From Geodermatophilus chilensis (GTDB lineage: Bacteria; Actinomycetota; Actinomycetes; Mycobacteriales; Geodermatophilaceae), in assembly GCF_002802985.1 (NCBI RefSeq), contig NZ_NVPT01000048.1, positions 1-32,011 of the forward strand: 32,011 bases of DNA. The letters run 5' to 3'. The notes below the pieces were generated by a model. That model did no database searches. It was not told the origin of the DNA and worked only from the letters and a program-made list of their open reading frames with translations. A program made the position numbers and the translations under genes. Every line of letters begins with the position of its first letter. Within the stretch, counting starts at the first letter, position 1. Shown here in pieces: positions 1-5,918 of the stretch.

Positions 1-135
1 TATGGAGGTGTTGATAAACGTGGGTCGGACCAAGGTGGCAGAGCGGTAGAACATCTCCAGGAAGGCGGAGATTAGGATCAGCAGCGGGGAGAAGTCCAAG
101 ATCAGGACGTAAGGGGTGGTCAGCAGCGTCAGATG
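1..135 (-). other. Atypical lower-GC left edge with a partial hydrophobic reading frame
   Basis: The first ~135 bases are visibly less GC-rich than everything after them and hold no host-like gene. On the minus strand one frame is open across the whole stretch and runs off the window edge. It encodes a hydrophobic peptide (…PYVLILDFSPLLILISAF…) ending in …RPTFINTSI at the border. About four fifths of its codons end in G or C, which looks like coding sequence but is below the near-total G/C third positions of the host genes. It could be the end of a membrane protein from a lower-GC neighbour, a chimeric assembly join, or chance. No function is assigned. Confidence 0.3.
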
Positions 136-173
136 CGGAAAAGAGACAGGGAGCAGTCGTCCCGGTCAGCGGG

Positions 174-186
174 GGAGACTGTCTCC
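174..186. promoter_or_regulatory. Short palindrome ahead of the ABC exporter
   Basis: GGAGAC-T-GTCTCC is a perfect 6+1+6 palindrome ending two bases before the GTG chosen for the ATPase. It could be an operator or an accidental inverted repeat. It is also close to the point where base composition changes, so its origin is uncertain. Confidence 0.25.
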
Positions 187-188
187 TC

Positions 189-1100
189 GTGCAGAAGGAC
201 TCCCTCCTCCCCACCACGGGCACGCGCGCGGCGGTGCCCGGGAGGGAGCCGCTCGACCCGGACGCCGCCATCTCGATCCGCGGCCTGGTGAAGCGGTACG
301 GCGACCGCGCCGCCGTCGACGGCCTGGACCTCGACATCCGCCGCGGCGAGATCTTCGCGCTGCTGGGCCCCAACGGCGCAGGCAAGACCACCACCGTCGA
401 GGTGCTGGAGGGCTACCGGAAGCGGGACGGCGGTGACGTGCGCGTCCTCGGCGTCGACCCGGCGCGGGGCGGACGGCGCTGGAAGGCGCAGCTGGGCATC
501 GTGCTGCAGTCCGGCGCGGGGGACAGCCAGCTGTCGGTGCGCGAGCTGCTGAAGGCGCGGGCGTCGTACTATGCCGAGCCGCGCGACCCCGACGAGGTGC
601 TCGAGCTGGTCGGCCTGACCGACAAGGCCGGGGCCCGGGGGCGCACCCTCTCCGGCGGGCAGCGCCGGCGGCTGGACGTCGCGCTGGGCATCGTCGCCCG
701 CCCGCGGCTGCTCTTCCTCGACGAGCCGACCACCGGCTTCGACCCCGAGGCGCGGCGGCAGTTCTGGGCGCTGATCCGCTCGCTGCGCGACCTCGGCACC
801 ACGATGCTGCTGACCACCCACTACCTCGACGAGGCCGAGGCGCTGGCCGACCGGGTCGGTGTCCTCGCCCGCGGCCAGCTCGCCGAGGTCGCCGTCCCTG
901 CTGCGCTGGGTGGGCGCGGCACCGCACCCGCCGTCGTCCGCTGGACCGAGGACGGCGTCCGGCGCACCGCCGAGACGACCACGCCGACCGCGTTCGTGCG
1001 GGAGCTGGCCGCGCGCTTCCCCGGCGAGGTGCCCGACCTGACGGTCGCCCGGCCCACGCTCGAGGACGTGTACCTGAAGATGATCGGGGACCACTCGTGA
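189..1100 (+). CDS. ABC transporter ATP-binding protein (ABC-2/DrrA type)
   Basis: This is the nucleotide-binding subunit of a two-component exporter; it hydrolyses ATP at the inner face of the membrane and drives the permease encoded next. The 303-residue frame has all the family motifs: Walker A GPNGAGKTT near residue 62, the signature LSGGQRRR near 155, Walker B LLFLDEPTTGFDP near 175 and the switch histidine in TTHYLDEAEALADR near 205. A C-terminal extension of about 80 residues is typical of DrrA-like subunits. The GTG at 189 is the first in-frame start; a later start before the conserved ISIRGLVKRYG segment is possible because the upstream DNA is atypical. The stop overlaps the permease start by 4 bases (GTGA), so the two are translationally coupled. 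The substrate cannot be read from sequence; antibiotics, lipids and daunorubicin-like compounds are known in the family. Confidence 0.9.
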   Translation: MQKDSLLPTTGTRAAVPGREPLDPDAAISIRGLVKRYGDRAAVDGLDLDIRRGEIFALLGPNGAGKTTTVEVLEGYRKRDGGDVRVLGVDPARGGRRWKAQLGIVLQSGAGDSQLSVRELLKARASYYAEPRDPDEVLELVGLTDKAGARGRTLSGGQRRRLDVALGIVARPRLLFLDEPTTGFDPEARRQFWALIRSLRDLGTTMLLTTHYLDEAEALADRVGVLARGQLAEVAVPAALGGRGTAPAVVRWTEDGVRRTAETTTPTAFVRELAARFPGEVPDLTVARPTLEDVYLKMIGDHS

Positions 1101-1915
1101 CCACCGCCCCGGAGCGCACCGCACTGCCCCCGCTCGGCCGGGTGTACCTGACCCGCGCCGGCGTCGAGCTCAAGGAGTTCTTCCGCCAGCGCGAGTCGGT
1201 CGTGTTCACGCTGGTCTTCCCGGTGATCCTGCTGCTGGGTCTGGGCGCGGTGCTCGACTACGACCTCGGCGCCGGCGTCGACTTCCCGCAGTACTTCATG
1301 GCCGGGGTCATCACCGCGGGCATCGTCGGCGCGAGCCTGCAGAACATGGCGATCCACATCGCCGGGGAGCGCTCGGACGGCACGCTCAAGAGCCTCCGCG
1401 GCACACCGATGCCGGCCAGCGCCTACTTCGCCGGCAAGGTGGTGCAGGTGCTCGCGGTGGCGGTCGCGACCATCGTGCTGCTGCTCCTGGTCGGCGTCCT
1501 CGTGTACGGGATCGAGCTGCCCTCGGGCGCCGACTGGCTGACCTTCGCCTGGGTGTCGGTGCTGGGGGCGGCGGCCTGCACGCTGCTGGGCATCGTCGTC
1601 TCGACGCTGGCCCGCAACGGCCGGTCGGCGTCGGCGACGGTCACCCCCATCGCGCTGGTGCTCGAGTTCATCTCCGGGGTCTTCATGCCCTTCGACCAGG
1701 TGCCCGCCTGGCTGCAGGACGTCGCCGCACTCTTCCCGGTGAAGTGGCTGGCCCAGGGCCTGCGCTCGGTCTTCCTCCCCGACGCGCTGGCCGCCCGCGA
1801 GCCGGCCGGGTCGTGGGAGCTCGGCACCGTCGCGCTGGTGCTGGGCCTGTGGTGCGTCGTCGGCCTGGTGCTGTGCGCCCTGACCTTCCGCTGGCAGGAC
1901 CGGGGAACCGACTGA
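1097..1915 (+). CDS. ABC-2 type transporter permease
   Basis: This is the membrane subunit that pairs with the ATPase encoded just upstream (4-base GTGA overlap). The 272-residue protein has the ABC-2 layout: a cytoplasmic N-terminus (…LTRAGVELKEFFRQRESVVFTLVFPVILLL), a first membrane helix, then a loop with YFMAGVITAGIVGASLQN. Four or five hydrophobic helices follow, and the conserved EFISGVFMPFDQVPAWLQ segment lies near residue 190. The C-terminal helix ends LCALTFRWQDRGTD, which is typical. Together the pair would form an exporter in the cytoplasmic membrane. No substrate-specific neighbour is present, so the transported compound stays unknown. Confidence 0.88.
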   Translation: MTTAPERTALPPLGRVYLTRAGVELKEFFRQRESVVFTLVFPVILLLGLGAVLDYDLGAGVDFPQYFMAGVITAGIVGASLQNMAIHIAGERSDGTLKSLRGTPMPASAYFAGKVVQVLAVAVATIVLLLLVGVLVYGIELPSGADWLTFAWVSVLGAAACTLLGIVVSTLARNGRSASATVTPIALVLEFISGVFMPFDQVPAWLQDVAALFPVKWLAQGLRSVFLPDALAAREPAGSWELGTVALVLGLWCVVGLVLCALTFRWQDRGTD

Positions 1916-1920
1916 CGGCG

Positions 1921-1944
1921 CGGCGATTTCCGCGGAAATCGCCG
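1921..1944. repeat. 24-bp perfect palindrome between the ABC operon and add
   Basis: CGGCGATTTCCG is followed directly by its exact reverse complement CGGAAATCGCCG, a perfect 24-base palindrome beginning five bases after the permease stop. It is AT-richer in the middle than the surrounding DNA. As RNA it would form a hairpin and could end the ABC transcript, though no U-tract follows. As DNA it could be an operator or a dispersed genomic palindrome. The sequence alone does not decide between these. Confidence 0.6.
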
Positions 1945-1993
1945 GAGGGCACCTGGCCGCAGGGGCGTCCGGGCGGACGGCGAAGATGGTTCC

Positions 1994-3070
1994 GTGCCCG
2001 CACCGCTGACCGCCGACTCGATCCGCCGCGCTCCGAAGGTCCTGCTCCACGACCACCTGGACGGCGGGCTGCGGCCGCAGACGGTGCTCGAGCTCGCCGA
2101 CGAGGCCGGCTACCGCGACCTCCCGGCCGATGACGCGGACGAGCTCGGCCGCTGGTTCCGGCAGGCCGCCGACTCGGGCTCGCTGGTGCGCTACCTGGAG
2201 ACCTTCGCGCACACCGTCGCGGTGATGCAGCGCCCGGAGGCCGTCAGCCGGGTGGCCCGCGAGTGCGCGCTCGACCTGGCCGCCGAAGGCGTCGTGTACG
2301 CCGAGGTGCGCATGGCACCCGAGCTGCTGACGGCGCAGGGCACCCCGATCGAGGAGGCGGTCGAGGCGATCCTCGACGGCTTCGCGAAGGGCAGCGCCGA
2401 GGCCGCGGCGGCGGGCACGCCGATCACGGTGGGCACGCTGCTGTGCGCCATGCGGCAGAACGACCGGTGGGACGAGGTCGCCGGTCTGGTGGTCCGCCAC
2501 CGCGACGCCGGCGTGGTCGGCTTCGACCTGGCCGGCCCGGAGATCGGATTCCCGCCCGACCGGCACCCCTCGGCCATCGCGCTGCTCGACCGCGCCGGGG
2601 CGCACCGCACCGTGCACGCCGGCGAGGCGGCCGGCATCGACAGCATCGTCGCCGCGCTGGACGGCGCCCGCGCCGAGCGGCTCGGGCACGGGGTGCGCAT
2701 CGCCGACGAGGTCGCCGACGACGGCGCCCTCGGCCCGGTGGCGCAGCGGGTGCTCGACGCGCAGGTGCCGCTGGAGGTCGCGCCGTCGTCCAACGTGCAG
2801 ACCGGCGCCTACCCGTCGCTGGCCGCGCACCCGGTCGGCCGGCTGCACCGGCTCGGCTTCGCGGTCACCGTCAACACCGACAACCGGCTGATGAGCGGTG
2901 TCTCGGTCACCAGCGAGCTCACCGACGTGGCGCGGACCTCCGGCTGGGGCTGGGACGACGTCCAGACGGTGACCGAGCGGGCGCTGGCCGCCGCGTTCCT
3001 GCCCGACGACGAGCGCGCTCGGCTGCTGGCCGACGTCGTCCGCCCGGGGTACGCAGCGCTGCGCGGCTGA
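1994..3070 (+). CDS. add: Adenosine deaminase
   Basis: It hydrolyses adenosine and deoxyadenosine to inosine and deoxyinosine plus ammonia, in cytoplasmic purine salvage. The 358-residue protein carries the family metal and catalytic motifs in order. HDHLDGG (residues 19-25) gives two zinc-binding histidines. TVHAGE near 213 gives a third histidine and the catalytic glutamate. ERLGHGVRI near 233 gives the conserved LGHG. VNTDNRLMSG near 294 holds the metal-binding aspartate. Length and order match the adenosine deaminase family; an adenine deaminase or DUF-type deaminase is less likely because SSNVQTGAYPS and the TDN motif fit Add. The GTG at 1994 gives MPAPLTADSIRRAPKVLLHDHL, and no strong Shine-Dalgarno lies before it. 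Downstream is the leader of a helicase gene, so it probably forms its own transcript. Confidence 0.93.
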   Translation: MPAPLTADSIRRAPKVLLHDHLDGGLRPQTVLELADEAGYRDLPADDADELGRWFRQAADSGSLVRYLETFAHTVAVMQRPEAVSRVARECALDLAAEGVVYAEVRMAPELLTAQGTPIEEAVEAILDGFAKGSAEAAAAGTPITVGTLLCAMRQNDRWDEVAGLVVRHRDAGVVGFDLAGPEIGFPPDRHPSAIALLDRAGAHRTVHAGEAAGIDSIVAALDGARAERLGHGVRIADEVADDGALGPVAQRVLDAQVPLEVAPSSNVQTGAYPSLAAHPVGRLHRLGFAVTVNTDNRLMSGVSVTSELTDVARTSGWGWDDVQTVTERALAAAFLPDDERARLLADVVRPGYAALRG

Positions 3071-3121
3071 GCGTGGCGGGGACCACCCCGATCGCGGGAA
3101 TCCCGGCTCGACCTGCGCTGC

Positions 3122-3301
3122 TACGGTAGGTGTACCGGCAGTCGCCGGTCATCCTCTCCGGACGGTCCGTCCGGGCAGAAGCGCATCCGTGCAGATCCGC
3201 AGCGTCTCCTGACGTCGTGATCGCCAGTGAGGACGCCGATCGACGGTGTCCGCCCACCACCACGGGACGCGCGCCGAGAAGCATCGGAGTCCCACACCCG
3301 T
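3122..3301 (+). promoter_or_regulatory. Promoter and long structured 5' leader of the DEAD-box helicase
   Basis: TACGGT at 3122-3127 fits the actinobacterial -10 element and would start RNA near 3134. The RNA would then open with a hairpin ACCGGC-AGTC-GCCGGT (3134-3149), followed by a second inverted repeat CCGGACGG-T-CCGTCCGG (3158-3174). About 125 bases without clear structure lead to the ATG. No strong Shine-Dalgarno is near the start codon. Long structured leaders are known for other bacterial DEAD-box helicase genes, where they control expression; that role here is inferred. Confidence 0.5.
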
Positions 3302-4843
3302 ATGACCACGTTCGACACTGTCGACGTCCAGATCGACCTTGCAGACACCGTCGCCGAGACCGTCGAGGTCGAGGCCCCCAAGGGTCCCACCTTCGCCCAG
3401 TTGGGCCTGCCCCAGCAGCTGGTGACCGCTCTCGAGCGGCGGGGGATCTCGCACCCGTTCGCCATCCAGGCCTCCGCCCTGCCCGACGCCCTCGCCGGGC
3501 GCGACGTGCTCGGCAAGGCCGCCACCGGCTCGGGCAAGACGCTGGCCTTCGGCCTGCCCCTGCTCGCCCGTCTCGGCGGAACCGCCCAGCGGGGGCCCCG
3601 CGCCCCGCGCGCGCTGGTCCTCGTCCCGACCCGCGAGCTCGCCCAGCAGGTGCACGACAACCTCGCGCCGCTGGGCCAGTCCCTCGGCGTCCAGCTGGCG
3701 ACCGTCTACGGCGGTGCGTCCATGTACCGCCAGATCCAGCAGATGCGCCGCGGCGTGGACGCGATCATCGCCACCCCCGGCCGCCTGCAGGACCTCATCA
3801 GCCAGGGCGAGGTCACCCTCGACGCGGTCGAGGTCAGCGTCATCGACGAGGCCGACTTCATGTCCGACCTCGGCTTCCTGCCGGTCGTGCAGGAGCTGCT
3901 CGACCAGACCCGTCGCGACGCCCAGCGGCTGCTGTTCTCGGCCACGCTGGACGGCGAGGTCGACACCCTGGTCCGCCGCTACCTCAAGGACCCGGCGCGG
4001 CACGAGGTCAAGCGCGCCGGGGACGAGGCCCCGCCGGCCGAGCACCTGGCCTACAGCGTCGCCTTCCGCGACAAGGTGCCGGTGACCGAGCTGCTGGCCG
4101 CCCGGCCGGGCCGCACGATCGTCTTCGTGCGCACCCAGCTCGGTGCCGACCGGCTGGCCGGCAACCTGCAGGCCGCCGGCATCAAGGCCGAGGCGATCCA
4201 CGGTGGGCTGCCGCAGGGTGCCCGTCGCCGGGCCCTGGAGGAGTTCACCGACGCCCGCAGCCCGGTGCTGGTCGCCACCGACGTCGCCGCCCGCGGCATC
4301 CACGTCGACGACGTCTCGCTGGTGCTGCACTACGACCCGCCGGCGGACCACAAGACCTACCTGCACCGCTCGGGCCGCACCGCCCGCGCCGGCGCCGGCG
4401 GTGTCGTGGTCTCGCTCCTCCTGCCCGACCAGGTGGGCCAGGCCAAGCGCCGGTTCCGCCAGGCGAAGATCGAGCCGGAGGTCTCCCGGGTCCGCCCGGG
4501 CGACGCCCCGATCGCCGAGCTGGTCGCCAGCGGCGTGCACGTCGAGCCGGTGGAGCGCACGGTGCGCGAGTCCCGCCGTCCCTCCGGTGGCCCCGGTGGC
4601 CGGCGTCCGCGCCGGGACGGCGAGCGTCCCCGCCGCGACGGCGACCGCCCGCGTCGTCCCCACGGCGACCGTCCGCGTCGGGACGGCGACCGTCCGGCGT
4701 TCGGCGATCGGCCGTACGGCGAGCGTTCCCGCGGGAACGGCGAGCGACCCCATGGCGGCGAGCGGTCCTACGGCGAGCCCGGGGAGCGGCGGTCCAGCCC
4801 GTACCGCGGTCAGGGTCGGCGACCCGAGCGGTCGGCGGACTGA
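3302..4843 (+). CDS. DEAD-box ATP-dependent RNA helicase with basic C-terminal tail
   Basis: This is a cytoplasmic RNA helicase of the DEAD family, acting in ribosome assembly, RNA decay or cold adaptation. The 513-residue protein shows the full motif set: Q-motif (FAQLGLPQQL … HPFAIQASALP), Walker A ATGSGKT, PTRELAQQ, TPGRL, DEAD followed by FMSDLGF, SAT, then in the second RecA domain ATDVAARGIH and HRSGRTARAG. After about residue 430 it turns into a low-complexity Arg/Gly/Asp/Pro tail with repeats such as GDRPRRDG, typical of the RNA-binding tails of CsdA/RhlE-like actinobacterial helicases. Its TGA stop (4841-4843) lies within the left inverted repeat of the IS that follows, so the last residues may have been altered by that insertion. 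An in-frame GTG at 3227 would add 25 residues, but the conserved protein starts at the ATG. Confidence 0.92.
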   Translation: MTTFDTVDVQIDLADTVAETVEVEAPKGPTFAQLGLPQQLVTALERRGISHPFAIQASALPDALAGRDVLGKAATGSGKTLAFGLPLLARLGGTAQRGPRAPRALVLVPTRELAQQVHDNLAPLGQSLGVQLATVYGGASMYRQIQQMRRGVDAIIATPGRLQDLISQGEVTLDAVEVSVIDEADFMSDLGFLPVVQELLDQTRRDAQRLLFSATLDGEVDTLVRRYLKDPARHEVKRAGDEAPPAEHLAYSVAFRDKVPVTELLAARPGRTIVFVRTQLGADRLAGNLQAAGIKAEAIHGGLPQGARRRALEEFTDARSPVLVATDVAARGIHVDDVSLVLHYDPPADHKTYLHRSGRTARAGAGGVVVSLLLPDQVGQAKRRFRQAKIEPEVSRVRPGDAPIAELVASGVHVEPVERTVRESRRPSGGPGGRRPRRDGERPRRDGDRPRRPHGDRPRRDGDRPAFGDRPYGERSRGNGERPHGGERSYGEPGERRSSPYRGQGRRPERSAD

Positions 4844-4885
4844 CAGCGGTGTGCTGATTGGTTGGCGGGGGTATTCAGGCCCGGC

Positions 4886-5290
4886 GTGCGGGCGTACTCG
4901 ATGGATCTGCGGAATCGGGTGGTGGCCGCGGTCGATGCCGGGATGACCCAGCCGCAGGTGGCGGCGCGGTTCGGGGTGTCGCTGCGCACCGTGGAGCGGT
5001 ATCTGGCGCGCCGGCGGGCGACCGGCAGCCTGGCTGCCACCGAACAGCGGCACGGGCCGGAGCCGAGGGTGCGGCAGCAGCTGCAGGCCTGGCTGCCCGG
5101 TCGGTTGACCGCCGCGGCCGATGCCACGCTGGAAGAGCACGTGGCGGCGTTCGTCGCCGCCGGCGGCGAGCGGGTGTCGCTGGCGTCGATGTCGCGGGCG
5201 ATCGCGAGCCTGCCGCCCGAGCCCGGGGCGGAGTTGACCCCGGGCGGGCGCCGGCGGCGGGCGGGGCGGCCGTTGAAGCAAAAAGCCTGA
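4886..5290 (+). CDS. IS630 transposase, N-terminal part (ORF A)
   Basis: This is the DNA-binding half of the transposase. From the GTG at 4886 the protein begins VRAYSMDLRNRVVAAVDAG, the usual start of IS630 transposases. A helix-turn-helix follows (MTQPQVAARFGVSLRTVERYL) and then a second winged-helix-like region rich in Ala and Arg. The frame stops at 5288-5290 just after a run of five A residues (5280-5284, codons CAA AAA). A -1 slip of the AAA codon on this run would join it in frame to ORF B, as in IS630 members that use programmed -1 frameshifting. A GTG at 4862 would add eight residues not seen in the family. Confidence 0.8.
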   Translation: MRAYSMDLRNRVVAAVDAGMTQPQVAARFGVSLRTVERYLARRRATGSLAATEQRHGPEPRVRQQLQAWLPGRLTAAADATLEEHVAAFVAAGGERVSLASMSRAIASLPPEPGAELTPGGRRRRAGRPLKQKA

Positions 5291-5880
5291 CCGCCACCGA
5301 GCGCGACGAGACCGCGCGCGCCCGGTGGCGGGAGCAGATGGACACGATCGATCCGGCGCGGCTGGTGTTCGTCGACGAGTGCGGCACGCACACCGCGATG
5401 ACCCGCCACCGGGCCCGCGCCGCGCGCGGGATGCGGGCCCGCGGCGCGGTGCCGCGCAACCGGGGCCCGGTGACCACCCTGCTCGCCGGGGTGAGCCTGG
5501 CCGGGATGAGCCCGGCGATGACCGTCGAAGGCGGCACCGACACCGCGGTGTTCGCCACCTATCTCGAGCATTTCCTGCTCCCGGCCCTGTCCCCGGGGAC
5601 GGTGGTCGTGGTCGACAACGTCGGCGCGCACCAACCCGACCGGATCCGCGAGCTGGTCGCCGCCGCCGGCTGTGAACTGGTGTTCCTGCCCGCCTACTCG
5701 CCGGACCTGTCTCCGATCGAAGAGGCGTTCAGCAAGATCAAGGCGCTGGTCAAGGCGGCCGCCGCGCGCACCCGGGCGGCGCTGGACACCGCAATCGCCG
5801 CCGCCCTGGAGGCGGTCAGCCCGGCTGATGCCGCCGGCTGGTTCTCCCACGCCGGCTACCCCACCCGCCAAGCTGCATGA
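5284..5880 (+). CDS. IS630 transposase, catalytic DDE part (ORF B)
   Basis: This is the catalytic half of the transposase, which cuts and joins the element ends using two metal ions. The frame has the DDE triad: first Asp in LVFVDECGTHTAMTR, second Asp in VVVVDNVGAHQPDR, and the Glu in YSPDLSPIEEAFSKIK. It has no good start codon of its own near its beginning; the first in-frame ATG is at 5338, within the domain. It is therefore most likely made as a fusion with ORF A by a -1 frameshift on the A-run at 5280-5284. The stop is two bases before the right inverted repeat. A mutational frameshift that has killed the gene cannot be ruled out from one copy. Confidence 0.8.
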   Translation, partial: SLTATERDETARARWREQMDTIDPARLVFVDECGTHTAMTRHRARAARGMRARGAVPRNRGPVTTLLAGVSLAGMSPAMTVEGGTDTAVFATYLEHFLLPALSPGTVVVVDNVGAHQPDRIRELVAAAGCELVFLPAYSPDLSPIEEAFSKIKALVKAAAARTRAALDTAIAAALEAVSPADAAGWFSHAGYPTRQAA

Positions 5881-5918
5881 GAACCGCTGTCAGAGGTCCA
5901 ACGGTCCGCGGCGTGCGA

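Larger units (their letters stand above)
4840..5893 (+). mobile_element. IS630-family insertion sequence
   Basis: About 1.05 kb is bounded by perfect 11-base inverted repeats, CTGACAGCGGT at 4840-4850 and ACCGCTGTCAG at 5883-5893. Inside is a transposase split into two overlapping frames with IS630 hallmarks (helix-turn-helix, then a DDE domain). It sits between the convergent helicase and valS genes, 25 bases from the valS stop. IS630 elements normally duplicate a TA target; no TA and no other direct repeat is visible at the two borders. That means an old insertion, later rearrangement, or slightly different true ends. Intact ends and open frames suggest it could be, or recently was, mobile. 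Confidence 0.85.

Noticed and set aside
2263-3129. Arg/Gly-rich plus-strand frame inside add
   Set aside because: Its composition is that of an out-of-frame translation of a GC-rich gene; Add motifs are all in the other frame.
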